DNA of 64,000 nucleotides, taken from JAGPCK01 sp964535575 (GTDB taxonomy: Bacteria; Bacteroidota; Bacteroidia; UKL13-3). Within the stretch, counting starts at the first letter, position 1. The number at the start of each line of letters is the position of its first letter. Below are positions 43,963-52,432 of the stretch, piece by piece. Made by a program: the position numbers and the translations under genes. The notes under the pieces are model-generated. The model did no database searches, was not told the origin of the DNA, and saw only the letters and a list, made by a program, of their open reading frames with translations. The stretch covers positions 310,001-374,000 of the forward strand of contig CAZHTC010000001.1 of the NCBI GenBank assembly GCA_964535575.1, read 5' to 3'.

Positions 43963-45321
43963 TCAATATACGATGGTTTTCATATTGACAAACGTGCGGA
44001 TACCGTACTCCGAAAGTTCACGGCCGTAACCTGAAGCTTTACTTCCGCCAAAGGGCAATTCAGGCATAGAGCGGGTGAGGCTGTTGATGTACACCTGGGC
44101 TACCTCTAATTGTTCAGCCATTTTTTGTGCACGCTTCATATCGGACGAAAAGATACTTGCATCTAACCCAAAACGGGTGTCATTAGCCAAGGTAATAGCT
44201 TCCGCTTCATTATTCACTACAAACAAACTAATAACCGGACCGAATAACTCCTCTGTGTAAGCAGGAGAATCTTTGGGAATATGAGTGAGTATGGTGGGCT
44301 CAAAATAATTTCCCTCTCCAGCTACCCGTTTTCCTCCGATTAAAATTTTTGCCCCCATTTGCACACTCCTGTTTACCTGTTGTTCCAGTTTTTCAACCAA
44401 ATCTTTTCGCGCCAGCGGACCAATGCCCTCTTCCAGTAAAGGATTTATACATTTCAATTGACGAACTGCTGATAATAGTTTTTCAGTAAAAGAATAGGCA
44501 ATTTCCTCGAATATTATAAAACGTTTCGCCCCGTTACAAGCCTGCCCGCTATTTATAAAACGTGATTGCACTCCTGTTTTCACTGCGAGGTTTATATCGG
44601 CATCAGGCAGCACAATCATGGCATCGCTTCCTCCCAATTCCAATACCGAAGGTTTAATGTATTTTCCGGCTTGCGATGCTACTGCGGCTCCGGCCACCTC
44701 ACTGCCGGTGAGTGAAACACCTTTCACTGCAGGATGTGCGATTACCTGTGCTGCCGTATCATTCGCTAAAAACATATTGGTATAAACGCCTTCCGGAAAT
44801 CCTGCCTCGTTAAAAAGTGTTTGCAATTGCAACGCACACTGAGGAACGTTAGGAGCATGTTTTATCACCACTACGTTGCCGGCCATTAACGTGGGAGCGG
44901 CAAAACGCAATACCTGCCAATAAGGAAAATTCCAGGGAAAAATTCCAAAGATTACTCCAAGTGGCTCGAAGATGATGCGATGTGGAACGGCCGCTCCTTC
45001 CAGCTTTTCCTCCATTAGCATTCCCTCTGCCTTTTCGCCAAAAAAACTTAGGGTAAGTGCCGACTTCTGAATTTCTTTCACCGCCTCCTGTACGGGTTTT
45101 CCCATTTCAAGTGTGGCCAGTTGTGCCAGCTCAGTTTCGTTTTGCGCAAGCAAACCGGCCAACCGGTGCAAATAAACCGCCCTTTGCTTAAACGTAAATT
45201 GTTTCCATTCATTAAATGCTGCAGCAGCCGTTTTTAATTTCGGTTCAGCATCCATGAGCGTTTCAGCAGGAAATGAATGAAGCAGCTGATTGGTTACCGG
45301 ATTAATGGATTGATAAAGCAT
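43963..45321 (-). CDS. NAD(P)-dependent aldehyde dehydrogenase, succinate-semialdehyde type
   Basis: 452 residues. It oxidises an aldehyde to the acid. FGIFPWNFPYWQ and IKHAPNVPQCA form the nucleotide-binding side; LELGGSDAMIV carries the general-base glutamate and SGQACNGAKRF the catalytic cysteine. Length, EMGKPVQEA and the SMPELPFGGSKASGYGRELSEYGI end match the Sad/YneI group of succinate-semialdehyde dehydrogenases. Substrate is inferred from family. No GABA aminotransferase gene is nearby. It converges on the SBBP-repeat gene with 16 bp between. Confidence 0.87.
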   Translation of the reverse strand: MLYQSINPVTNQLLHSFPAETLMDAEPKLKTAAAAFNEWKQFTFKQRAVYLHRLAGLLAQNETELAQLATLEMGKPVQEAVKEIQKSALTLSFFGEKAEGMLMEEKLEGAAVPHRIIFEPLGVIFGIFPWNFPYWQVLRFAAPTLMAGNVVVIKHAPNVPQCALQLQTLFNEAGFPEGVYTNMFLANDTAAQVIAHPAVKGVSLTGSEVAGAAVASQAGKYIKPSVLELGGSDAMIVLPDADINLAVKTGVQSRFINSGQACNGAKRFIIFEEIAYSFTEKLLSAVRQLKCINPLLEEGIGPLARKDLVEKLEQQVNRSVQMGAKILIGGKRVAGEGNYFEPTILTHIPKDSPAYTEELFGPVISLFVVNNEAEAITLANDTRFGLDASIFSSDMKRAQKMAEQLEVAQVYINSLTRSMPELPFGGSKASGYGRELSEYGIRTFVNMKTIVY

Positions 45322-45598
45322 AGCAAATTTTGAAAGGCAAAGTTATGTAACCCGTCACGTATATTTTGTTAATTTGATTTAAATTTTCAACCCATGCTAC
45401 CTCTTAAAAACGCGATCAAAGACGCAAAGCTTAAAATCTTAGAGAATAATGGTGAAATTTGATTATAGGAATACCAGTAAACACCTGCTTTTGCATGCCT
45501 TCATGATGTGGCAGGAATTGTCAGTAAAAGTCTTAGATTAATAACCCATTATCATCCCGGTAACAAAATACCCCCTGAAAACGGAACAAAAAAATTCA

Positions 45599-45617
45599 TA
45601 AATACTTGCATATACAA
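45599..45617. promoter_or_regulatory. Putative MarR operator, copy 1
   Basis: 19-nt sequence TAAATACTTGCATATACAA, repeated exactly at 46111-46129. Its core TTGCATATACAA (45606-45617) is a 10-of-12 palindrome, the size and symmetry of MarR-family sites. It overlaps the -33 element of the regulator's own promoter. Confidence 0.72.
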
Positions 45618-45635
45618 CTATTTGTTTTACTTTTG
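45606..45635 (+). promoter_or_regulatory. Promoter of the MarR-type gene: TTG-N19-TACTTTTG
   Basis: TTG at 45606-45608, 19 bp, exact -7 box TACTTTTG at 45628-45635. The GTG start at 45640 follows 4 bp later, so the mRNA is predicted to be leaderless or nearly so. The operator covers the -33 side. Confidence 0.72.
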
Positions 45636-45639
45636 CTGC

Positions 45640-46101
45640 GTGAAAGCAAAAAAAACACCCACTCCAAACTTTGACAGCATTCAGCCTTCGGGATGCGTAA
45701 ATGCCAAATTGCGCAGATTACACCGCCTCCTAAACCTGCACTATCAAAAGGCTTACAAACCCTTTGGATTGCAGGGCACGATGGTGCCTATTATGTTTAT
45801 GGTTGGGAAAACACCGGGGATAAACCAGAAAACCATTGCCGACCGCCTGGTGCTTGGCCAGTCAACCATGAGCAGGGATATCCAAAAGCTGTGTTATAAA
45901 AACTGGCTGGTTGTGACCAAAGGAAGTGACCCACGGCATTCTGAACTTTATATTACTGCAGAAGGATATAAGCTGCTCGAAAAAATTGCTCCGGTATGGC
46001 AACAAATGCACAGCAAAACAAACACTCTTCTGGGAAGTTTTAATATCCAACTCATTGACCAATTAATAGCCGCCATTCAGCAGATGCCCGAAAATAATTA
46101 A
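45640..46101 (+). CDS. MarR-family transcriptional regulator
   Basis: 153 residues from the GTG at 45640. A longer frame back to 45508 has an unlikely composition and would cross the promoter. The core is a winged helix: LHRLLNLHYQKAYKPFGL, INQKTIADRLVLGQSTMSRDIQKLCYKNWLVVTKGSDPRHSELYITAEG, with helix-turn-helix about residues 57-80 and the wing DPRHS. MarR dimers usually repress their own gene and a neighbour until a small ligand binds. The repeated 19-nt motif before this gene and the next supports exactly that. The ligand is unknown. Confidence 0.87.
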   Translation: MKAKKTPTPNFDSIQPSGCVNAKLRRLHRLLNLHYQKAYKPFGLQGTMVPIMFMVGKTPGINQKTIADRLVLGQSTMSRDIQKLCYKNWLVVTKGSDPRHSELYITAEGYKLLEKIAPVWQQMHSKTNTLLGSFNIQLIDQLIAAIQQMPENN

Positions 46102-46110
46102 TTTTATTCT

Positions 46111-46129
46111 TAAATACTTGCATATACAA
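46111..46129. promoter_or_regulatory. Putative MarR operator, copy 2
   Basis: Identical 19 nt to 45599-45617, plus similar flanks. It lies 17 bp before the ATG of the membrane-protein gene at 46146. No good -7 box follows at the usual spacing (46141-46148 matches poorly), so the promoter geometry here is unclear. Confidence 0.7.
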
Positions 46130-46145
46130 TTAATATCTACTACCC

Positions 46146-46844
46146 ATGACAATTATCCCATTTTATATTAGCTTTACGTTGGCCGCACTGGTTGGCCTCA
46201 CCCTATTGGCCGTCTGGAAGCTATTTAGTCCGTTTTATCAAAAAAGCCACTTTCCCTATAAATCTGCTGCACTCATTACATTACTCCTACTTATTACCGT
46301 GCAAAGTATAATGGCCACCCAAGGGTTTTTAGCAAGCACCATCGGAAATATTCCACCTCCAATGGGTATTTCAATTATCCTTCTTACTGGTTTGGTGCTA
46401 TATCTCGCTATGAGCTATACCCCTTTTCAAACACTCCAAAAAACGGATACAATAAACTTAGCGTTGCTTCAAACATTTCGTCTTCCCCTTGAACTCATTT
46501 TTCTATGGTTGCTAAAATATGAGGCTATTCCTGTTGAAATGACTTTTGAAGGACGAAATCCTGATTTGCTTATTGGGTTAAGTGCCCCTCTGGTGGCTTT
46601 GGCCGTACAGCGTAATTGGATGCCTTTAAAAGCCCTTCTGATATGGAACATCGCAGGACTTCTTTTTCTTATCAATATTATGAGTGTGGCGATTCTCTGT
46701 CTTCCTACACCATTCCGAGTATTTTTTGATAGCATCCCCAACGAGTTTGTGTTATACTTCCCCTTTAATCTGATCCCATCCGTATTCGTAATGCTTGCAC
46801 TTTTTCTTCATATTCTGAGCATAAAGATTTTACTCAGAAAATAA
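46146..46844 (+). CDS. Polytopic membrane protein of unknown function, probable MarR target
   Basis: 232 residues with about seven hydrophobic helices (for example 7-27, 41-61, 75-92, 142-156, 166-186, 205-228) and short loops. I do not recognise the family; there are no transporter motifs or conserved charged residues inside helices beyond RNPDLLIG. It lies 44 bp after the MarR-type gene and is preceded by the second copy of that gene's 19-nt motif, so it is probably controlled by it. Possible roles include solvent, drug or quinone-stress tolerance, but nothing in the sequence selects one. Confidence 0.62.
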   Translation: MTIIPFYISFTLAALVGLTLLAVWKLFSPFYQKSHFPYKSAALITLLLLITVQSIMATQGFLASTIGNIPPPMGISIILLTGLVLYLAMSYTPFQTLQKTDTINLALLQTFRLPLELIFLWLLKYEAIPVEMTFEGRNPDLLIGLSAPLVALAVQRNWMPLKALLIWNIAGLLFLINIMSVAILCLPTPFRVFFDSIPNEFVLYFPFNLIPSVFVMLALFLHILSIKILLRK

Positions 46845-46845
46845 A

Positions 46846-46867
46846 AAGCCGGATCCGGTTTATTTTT
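46846..46867 (+). terminator. Probable intrinsic terminator
   Basis: Six-bp stem AAGCCG/CGGTTT with GATC loop (one G:T pair), then ATTTTT. It begins just after the stop codon of the membrane-protein gene and its U tract overlaps a TATTTTTG promoter box (46861-46868) for the next gene. Confidence 0.5.
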
Positions 46868-46886
46868 GTTTACTTATATTTCGAAT

Positions 46887-47486
46887 ATGCATTACTACCA
46901 GCAGCTAAGCAAAGACCGTAAACTTAAAAAAATAATTGAAACCCACGGACCCTTAGAGTTGCAAAAACACAACAAGGTGTACCTGCGTTTATGTGCCTCC
47001 ATTATGTCGCAACAGTTATCGGTAAAAGTGGCGCGGGTTATTCACCAGCGATTTCTGGATTTATACAAAAACAAAAATCCGAAACCGGCAGAGATATTAA
47101 ATACTCCTTTTGAAAAACTCCGGGGAATTGGGCTATCGAACGCCAAAGCAACCTATGTACAGAATGTATGCAGGTTTTTTATCGAAGAAAAAATCAGTGA
47201 TACAAAACTGAAACGGATGGAAAACGAAGCAGTGGTTGACTGCCTTACCCAAATAAAAGGCGTGGGCCGTTGGACGGTGGAAATGATTCTGATGTTTACA
47301 CTGGGGAGAGAAGATGTATTTGCCGTGGATGACCTGGGCATTCAAAATGCTATGATCAGTTTGTATAAATTAGATAACAGCGATAAGAAAAAACTGAAAC
47401 AGGAAATGTTGCGTTTATCAGCCAAATGGGCTCCTTATCGCACTTATGCCTGCATGTATTTGTGGAGACACAAAGACTCAGGATAA
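46887..47486 (+). CDS. AlkA-like DNA-3-methyladenine glycosylase (HhH-GPD)
   Basis: 199 residues from the ATG at 46887; an in-frame TTG at 46866 is part of the promoter box and is unlikely. It removes alkylated bases from DNA. The helix-hairpin-helix is LTQIKGVGRWTVEMIL (about 120-135), followed by GREDVFAVDDLGIQNA with the catalytic aspartate at D148 or D149. SIMSQQLSVKVARVI is the other conserved block. It is about 80 residues shorter than E. coli AlkA and lacks that enzyme's N-terminal beta domain, common in this subfamily. It converges on the E1 gene 15 bp away. Confidence 0.88.
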   Translation: MHYYQQLSKDRKLKKIIETHGPLELQKHNKVYLRLCASIMSQQLSVKVARVIHQRFLDLYKNKNPKPAEILNTPFEKLRGIGLSNAKATYVQNVCRFFIEEKISDTKLKRMENEAVVDCLTQIKGVGRWTVEMILMFTLGREDVFAVDDLGIQNAMISLYKLDNSDKKKLKQEMLRLSAKWAPYRTYACMYLWRHKDSG

Positions 47487-47500
47487 GTAATCAAAAGTAT

Positions 47501-49552
47501 TTAGTAATTCAATAATCGCTCAATGGCTGCAGCAACTTTATCTGCATTGGGCAACATTTCTTTTTCTAATCCTTCGTTGAGCGGAATGGCCGGCATGTTT
47601 ACGGCACCCACCGTTTGCACCGGTGCATCCAAGTAAGTAAAGCATTCTTTTGAAATACGACCTGCAAGGCTCTCGGCAAATGAATTCAACAACGGCTCTT
47701 CGGTAAGCACCAAACATTTTCCATGGCGTTTGGTTGCTGCATACATCGCTTCCTCATCAATTGGATTGAGGCTACGCAAATCTATAATCTCAACACTTCC
47801 CGGAAAATTTTTAGCCGCTGCCGTAGCCCAGTACACTCCCATTCCATAGGTAATTACACAGATGGAATATCCTTCGTTCATCATTTCTTCGCTGGCCAAT
47901 TGCACGGTTCGTGCTTTACCAAACGGCACCACATAGTGTTCATCGGGTTCAATGGTTTTTGCACCTTCTGTTCCCGGATTTTTACTCCAGTACAATCCCT
48001 TGTGCTCAAGCATCACCACGGGATTCGGATCGTAGTAGGCAGCTTTCATCAATCCTTTCAAATCGGCCGAAGTACTTGGGTAAGCAATCTTAATTCCGCG
48101 AATGGAGAGTAAAGCCGACTCAACCGAGCCCGAATGATACGGACCACCTCCGCCATAGGCACCCACCGGTACCCTGATGATGGCACTCACCGGGTATTTT
48201 CCCATGGTGAGGTAGCAACTTTTTGAAAGTTCCACCACCAATTGATTTACGCCTGTCCATATATAATCGGCAAACTGAATTTCTACAATTGGTTTGGCCC
48301 CTACGGCACTCATTCCGGCAGTAGAACCCACAATGTATGCTTCCTGAATAGGTGTATTGAACACCCGGTTGTCGCCATATTTTTTTGCCAGTGTAGCCGC
48401 CTCGCGAAACACACCCCCCAGACGAGCGCCTACATCCTGCCCGTAGAGCAAACACTCGGGGTGCTTTTTCATTAATTCGTCTACAGCATGCAGGGCAGCA
48501 TCCACCATAATCACGGGATCTGAACCGGCAGGTTCGCGCATTCCGGTTTCTTCGGTTACCGGTGTAGGTGCAAACTCGTGCAGGGTTAATGTTTCAGGAT
48601 CCGGATTTTCGGCTTCTACGGCCAGTTTAAAATGTTGTGCAATTTTATCCTTCGCGTTTTTTTCAATATCAATCAGCTCCTGCTCTTCAACCCCTATATC
48701 TTTTAATATTTTTCTGAGCTTTGGTCCCGGATCATCGTAGGCGCTCAGCGCCAAATCTGTTTCGGTACGATACCATTCTTTACGTACCCCCGAAGTGTGG
48801 TGACCCAATAGCGGAACTTTTGCATGCAGTAAAACGGGTTTCCTTTTTTCGCGCACATAGGTCATACATTCGGTAACGGCTTTCCATGATTCAATAAAAT
48901 CGGTTCCGTCAACCCGCAGGCGCTTCATTCCTTTAAACCCACCTGCGTATTCGTAGGCATCCATCGCACGCATTTCATCGCTGCTGGCCGATATGCCCCA
49001 TCCGTTATCCTGAATAAGGTAAAACACCGGCAGGTCTTTTAACACGGCCATTTGCCAAGCTTCGGCCACTTCGCCCTCTGTCACTGAACCATCGCCCAGT
49101 GAACAAAGCACCAACGGGGAACGTTTATCCTGTAAAATTCCCTGCGATTCGAGGTAGGAAATACCATGCGCCATGCCTGTAGCCGGAATGACCTGCATAC
49201 CCGTTGCGCTGCTTTGATGAGGCATTTTTGGAAACCCCGCACGATTGAGCGAAGGATGCGAATAATAACTCCGGCCTCCTGAGAAAGGATCCTCGGCTTT
49301 GGCCAGCAATTGAAGCATGAGTTCGTACGGGCTTAACCCCATTCCAAGTAACATACTCTCATCACGGTAATAAGGAGCTGCATAATCATATTCCTGCAAT
49401 TGCATACCCGTTGCCAGCTGAATGGCCTCGTGCCCGCGCGAAGTGGAATGCACATATTTGGTAATGGAACGATTGGCATCATATATCTCGGCCATATAGC
49501 GGGTATCGCACATATGGCTGTAAGCTTCAAGCAGAATTTCTTTTTTAATCAT
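47501..49552 (-). CDS. 2-oxoacid dehydrogenase E1, fused alpha and beta subunits
   Basis: 683 residues from the ATG at 49552 (MIKKEILLEAY); the frame opens 57 bp upstream. Thiamine-diphosphate enzyme that decarboxylates a 2-oxo acid and acylates the E2 lipoyl domain. The alpha half (about 1-340) holds GDGSVTEGEVAEAWQMAVLKDLPVFYLIQDNGWGIS, the ThDP/Mg motif. The beta half (about 350-683) holds VFNTPIQEAYIVGSTAGMSAVGAKPIVEIQFADY and GPYHSGSVESALLSIRGIKIAYPST. Fusion of the two is common in Bacteroidota. Branched-chain 2-oxoacids are the likely substrates by family; E2 and E3 are not in this window. Confidence 0.9.
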   Translation of the reverse strand: MIKKEILLEAYSHMCDTRYMAEIYDANRSITKYVHSTSRGHEAIQLATGMQLQEYDYAAPYYRDESMLLGMGLSPYELMLQLLAKAEDPFSGGRSYYSHPSLNRAGFPKMPHQSSATGMQVIPATGMAHGISYLESQGILQDKRSPLVLCSLGDGSVTEGEVAEAWQMAVLKDLPVFYLIQDNGWGISASSDEMRAMDAYEYAGGFKGMKRLRVDGTDFIESWKAVTECMTYVREKRKPVLLHAKVPLLGHHTSGVRKEWYRTETDLALSAYDDPGPKLRKILKDIGVEEQELIDIEKNAKDKIAQHFKLAVEAENPDPETLTLHEFAPTPVTEETGMREPAGSDPVIMVDAALHAVDELMKKHPECLLYGQDVGARLGGVFREAATLAKKYGDNRVFNTPIQEAYIVGSTAGMSAVGAKPIVEIQFADYIWTGVNQLVVELSKSCYLTMGKYPVSAIIRVPVGAYGGGGPYHSGSVESALLSIRGIKIAYPSTSADLKGLMKAAYYDPNPVVMLEHKGLYWSKNPGTEGAKTIEPDEHYVVPFGKARTVQLASEEMMNEGYSICVITYGMGVYWATAAAKNFPGSVEIIDLRSLNPIDEEAMYAATKRHGKCLVLTEEPLLNSFAESLAGRISKECFTYLDAPVQTVGAVNMPAIPLNEGLEKEMLPNADKVAAAIERLLNY

Positions 49553-49670
49553 GGGGTAAACAAAGCAAAGCGCAAGTTTAACTAAAAACTGGTTAGTATA
49601 CAGCAGCATTATAAGAATCCCTAATTTTCAAAGATTTAGATTACACCTCCGAATATTGGGAGGTATCCCT

Positions 49671-49678
49671 TATTTTTG
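49671..49678 (+). promoter_or_regulatory. -7 box TATTTTTG before the Usp gene
   Basis: Exact TAnnTTTG five bp before the ATG at 49684. A -33 element at 19-20 bp is not evident. Position implies a leaderless or very short-leader transcript. Confidence 0.5.
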
Positions 49679-49683
49679 TCCGT

Positions 49684-50532
49684 ATGAATGTGAAACGAAT
49701 TGCATTAGCTATTGCTTTTTCACCCCGCCTGGAAGCCAATTTGGCTGAAGCCGCCAGACTTAGAAGGCTTTTTGATGCACATTTAACCCTGATACATGTG
49801 GGAGACTATGAAGCCCAAGATGCAGGTATGCTCGAAAAGTTATATGAGAAACACGGATTGAATCATCAGAACACGCACGTGCAATGGAAACATGGCAACC
49901 CCGTAGAAGCTATTCTGGATAGCTGCCGGGAAGAAGAAATTGATCTTTTGGTAACCGGAGCCATGGAAAAGGAAGGCATGATTACCTACCTGAAAGGTTC
50001 AATTGCCCGTCAACTCGGGCGAAAAGCAGGGTGTTCGGTTTTAATGCTCACTGAGCCTTCAGTAAATCCACATGCGTTCAAAAACATAGTTGTAAGCAGC
50101 ACGGATAATGCTAACACAGCTGACACCATAGAAATGGCTATTTACTTAGCCAAATTGGAACAAGCGAACAATGTATCAATAGTGCAAGAATCGGATTTGT
50201 TAAAAATAGCTAATCTGGGTCAGGAAGATAAAACACAGGAGGGATTGGATTTGATGAAGCAGGAATTTGTAGAAGAAGACGACCATAAACTCGACAAAAT
50301 ATTATCCTGCACCGATTGCGGTAATCTGCATATCACCCGCCATTATTTGGATGGAAAACCGGGAGTAGAAATTAGCAATTATGCCCGGCAACAACATGCC
50401 GATCTGCTGGTATTAGGACAATCGGAAAAAAAACTAAGTATTCTGGACCGTTTTTTTCAGCATGATATAGAATACGTACTGGCCGACTTGCCATGCAATC
50501 TTTTAATTGTTCAGTCAGATAAATTGAATTAA
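49684..50532 (+). CDS. Tandem-domain universal stress protein (UspA family)
   Basis: 282 residues, two Usp domains. Domain 1 (about 1-138): RIALAIAFSPRLEANLAEAARL, then LLVTGAMEKEG and GSIARQLGRKAGCSVLML, close to the ATP-binding G-2x-G-9x-G pattern. Domain 2 (about 140-282) keeps the fold but its end (LVLGQSEKKLSILDRFFQHDIEYVLADLPCNLLIV) has lost the glycine pattern, so it probably does not bind ATP. It also has a CTDC motif of unknown meaning. The next gene, an antiporter, starts 6 bp on; regulation of that antiporter is plausible. Confidence 0.83.
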   Translation: MNVKRIALAIAFSPRLEANLAEAARLRRLFDAHLTLIHVGDYEAQDAGMLEKLYEKHGLNHQNTHVQWKHGNPVEAILDSCREEEIDLLVTGAMEKEGMITYLKGSIARQLGRKAGCSVLMLTEPSVNPHAFKNIVVSSTDNANTADTIEMAIYLAKLEQANNVSIVQESDLLKIANLGQEDKTQEGLDLMKQEFVEEDDHKLDKILSCTDCGNLHITRHYLDGKPGVEISNYARQQHADLLVLGQSEKKLSILDRFFQHDIEYVLADLPCNLLIVQSDKLN

Positions 50533-50538
50533 GCCCCG

Positions 50539-51822
50539 ATGAAACTAAGCCACCAGGAGCTCATTGCACTCATTCTATCCTTAGGGGTAATGCTGCTTAT
50601 TGCTCGTTTGGTGGGCGAGTTTTTCAGGCAATTTAAAATGCCTTTGGTGGTAGGAGAAATTGTGGCAGGCATACTATTGGGTCCGAGTTTGCTTGGGCAA
50701 TTTCACCCTGAATTACTGAATAATTTATTTCCGGCTAATGGCGGAACCCCTGTTGCACTCAATGGCATTACACAAATGTCAGTTATAATGTTGCTTTTTG
50801 TTGCAGGCCTGGAAGTAGAATTACCCCTTATCATTAAACAAGGACGCACAGCCGGTATAACCGGACTATTCAGTTTAATTATTCCCTTTGCGGTAGGGTA
50901 TTTTGCCACTTACTATGGAAAAGACTTTTTTCAACTCCCTGATCAAAAACATCTGATTGTTTTTAGCCTTTTTATTGGAACCGCCCTTTCTATATCGGCA
51001 CTTCCTGTTATTGCACGAATACTGATGGATTTAAAACTTCTCAAAACACGAATCGGGATGATTGTCATTTCTTCAGCCATGTTCAATGATTTGGTTGGAT
51101 GGATGATTTTTTCACTTGTTTTAAGCATGATGAAAGAAACAACCAACCATGAAGGTGTTGTAGTAACTATTGCCTACACTTTGACCTATGCTGCCCTTGT
51201 GCTCACCATTGGCAAATTTCTTATTGATAAATCTCTTCCCTGGATTCAGAAAAATTTTTCATGGCCAGGGGGAATACTTTCCATTGGATTAAGCTTGTGT
51301 TTTCTTGGGGCAGCTCTTACTGAATACATTGGCATACATGGAGTATTTGGTGCATTTATTATTGGGATGGCCTTTGGGGATTCAGTGAATCTAAAACAAC
51401 AGGAACGGGAAATTATTCAACAGTTTATCACCAATATTTTTGCTCCGTTGTTTTTTGTCTCGATAGGATTGAGAATAAATTTTATTGATAATTTCAATCT
51501 GGAGATGGTAGCCGTTATCACGGGATTAGCCATTGTTTCAAAAGTAGGAGGAGCCTACATTGGATCCCGGATAAGTGGATTAAAAAACAGCGAAGCCCTC
51601 GCCATCGGATTTGGGATGAACGCACGGGGAGCGATGGAAATCATTTTAGGATTGCTTGCTCTTGAAGCCGGAATAATTAATAACACTATTTTTGTAGCAT
51701 TGGTGGTAATGGCAATTCTTACCAGTGTGCTAAGCGGACCCATGCTTCAGCTATTCTGCAAAGAAGTGGTACAAAAAGACAATGTAATAAATGGCCAAGA
51801 AAAAGCTGCAGCGATTCGCTGA
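50539..51822 (+). CDS. CPA2-family cation:proton antiporter
   Basis: 427 residues, about twelve to thirteen transmembrane helices in the inner membrane. MPLVVGEIVAGILLGPSLLG is the conserved start of the Kef/NapA family. FVAGLEVELPLIIKQG and IVISSAMFNDLVGWMIFSLVL supply the membrane acidic residues, with ND in place of the DD pair of electrogenic NapA-type exchangers. FAPLFFVSIGLRINF and GFGMNARGAMEIILGLLALEAG complete it. It exports Na+ or K+ in exchange for protons; the ion is uncertain. There is no C-terminal TrkA-N domain, unlike KefB/C. It overlaps trmB by 32 bp. Confidence 0.87.
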   Translation: MKLSHQELIALILSLGVMLLIARLVGEFFRQFKMPLVVGEIVAGILLGPSLLGQFHPELLNNLFPANGGTPVALNGITQMSVIMLLFVAGLEVELPLIIKQGRTAGITGLFSLIIPFAVGYFATYYGKDFFQLPDQKHLIVFSLFIGTALSISALPVIARILMDLKLLKTRIGMIVISSAMFNDLVGWMIFSLVLSMMKETTNHEGVVVTIAYTLTYAALVLTIGKFLIDKSLPWIQKNFSWPGGILSIGLSLCFLGAALTEYIGIHGVFGAFIIGMAFGDSVNLKQQEREIIQQFITNIFAPLFFVSIGLRINFIDNFNLEMVAVITGLAIVSKVGGAYIGSRISGLKNSEALAIGFGMNARGAMEIILGLLALEAGIINNTIFVALVVMAILTSVLSGPMLQLFCKEVVQKDNVINGQEKAAAIR

Positions 51823-52432
51823 ACTCAACACATTTACCAACACCTTTCAATTCCCGCAAAACATCAAAGGCACCTGGCACCGGGAGGTATTTAAAAACAA
51901 TAACCCCATTGTGCTGGAGTTGGGATGCGGAAAAGGCGAATACACCATAGGACAGGCACGACAGTTTCGGGATAAAAATTTCATTGGTTCTGATATCAAA
52001 GGCAACCGCATCTGGCGCGGTGCTAAAACAGCCATCGAGGAACAGCTAACCAACGTAGCTTTTTTGCGCACGCAAATTGAACAGATTACCGAGTACTTTG
52101 CTCCAGGCGAGGTGAGTGAGATATGGATTACTTTCCCCGACCCGCAACCAAACAAGCCAAAGACAAAAAGACGCTTAACCAGTGCGCAGTTTACGGAACG
52201 CTACCGCCAGTTTTTACATCCGAAGGGGACAATTAACCTGAAAACCGACAGCAGGCTGTTGTATGATTTTACGCTGGAAATAATTGCAGAGAAAAAATTG
52301 CAGTTGCTTAACCATACAACTGATTTATACAACTCTCCCCTGCTGAATGAGGTTTTGGAAATTCAAACTTATTACGAAGGACTATTCCGGGCCAAGGGCA
52401 TGCCGATACATTATGTGCAATACCGGTTTTAG
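51791..52432 (+). CDS. trmB: tRNA (guanine-N7)-methyltransferase
   Basis: 213 residues. It methylates G46 in the variable loop of tRNAs. IVLELGCGKGEYTIGQA is the SAM motif, FIGSDIKGNRIWRGAKTA the second strand, and IWITFPDPQPNKPKTKRRLTSAQFTERYRQFL the diagnostic TrmB block with the PDP and basic residues contacting tRNA. The start lies 32 bp inside the antiporter gene, implying translational coupling. Its stop shares TTAG with the convergent TrpF-like gene. Confidence 0.95.
   Translation: MAKKKLQRFAELNTFTNTFQFPQNIKGTWHREVFKNNNPIVLELGCGKGEYTIGQARQFRDKNFIGSDIKGNRIWRGAKTAIEEQLTNVAFLRTQIEQITEYFAPGEVSEIWITFPDPQPNKPKTKRRLTSAQFTERYRQFLHPKGTINLKTDSRLLYDFTLEIIAEKKLQLLNHTTDLYNSPLLNEVLEIQTYYEGLFRAKGMPIHYVQYRF

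Larger units (their letters stand above)
45322..45639. other. 318-bp intergenic region upstream of the MarR-type gene
   Basis: AT-rich. It must hold the promoter of the reversed aldehyde dehydrogenase at its left end (no exact TAnnTTTG box seen there) and at its right end the promoter and operator of the MarR-type gene. A 22-codon frame at 45394-45462 has no support. The frame of the regulator is open back to 45508, but that extension looks non-coding. Confidence 0.5.

Noticed and set aside
45394..45462. 22-codon open frame before the MarR-type gene
   Set aside because: Too short, no supporting signals, and a chance ATG in AT-rich DNA explains it.
45508..45639. N-terminal extension of the MarR-type protein
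   Set aside because: It would put the operator and a consensus promoter inside the coding region, and the translated residues have no MarR similarity. The GTG at 45640 fits the family length.
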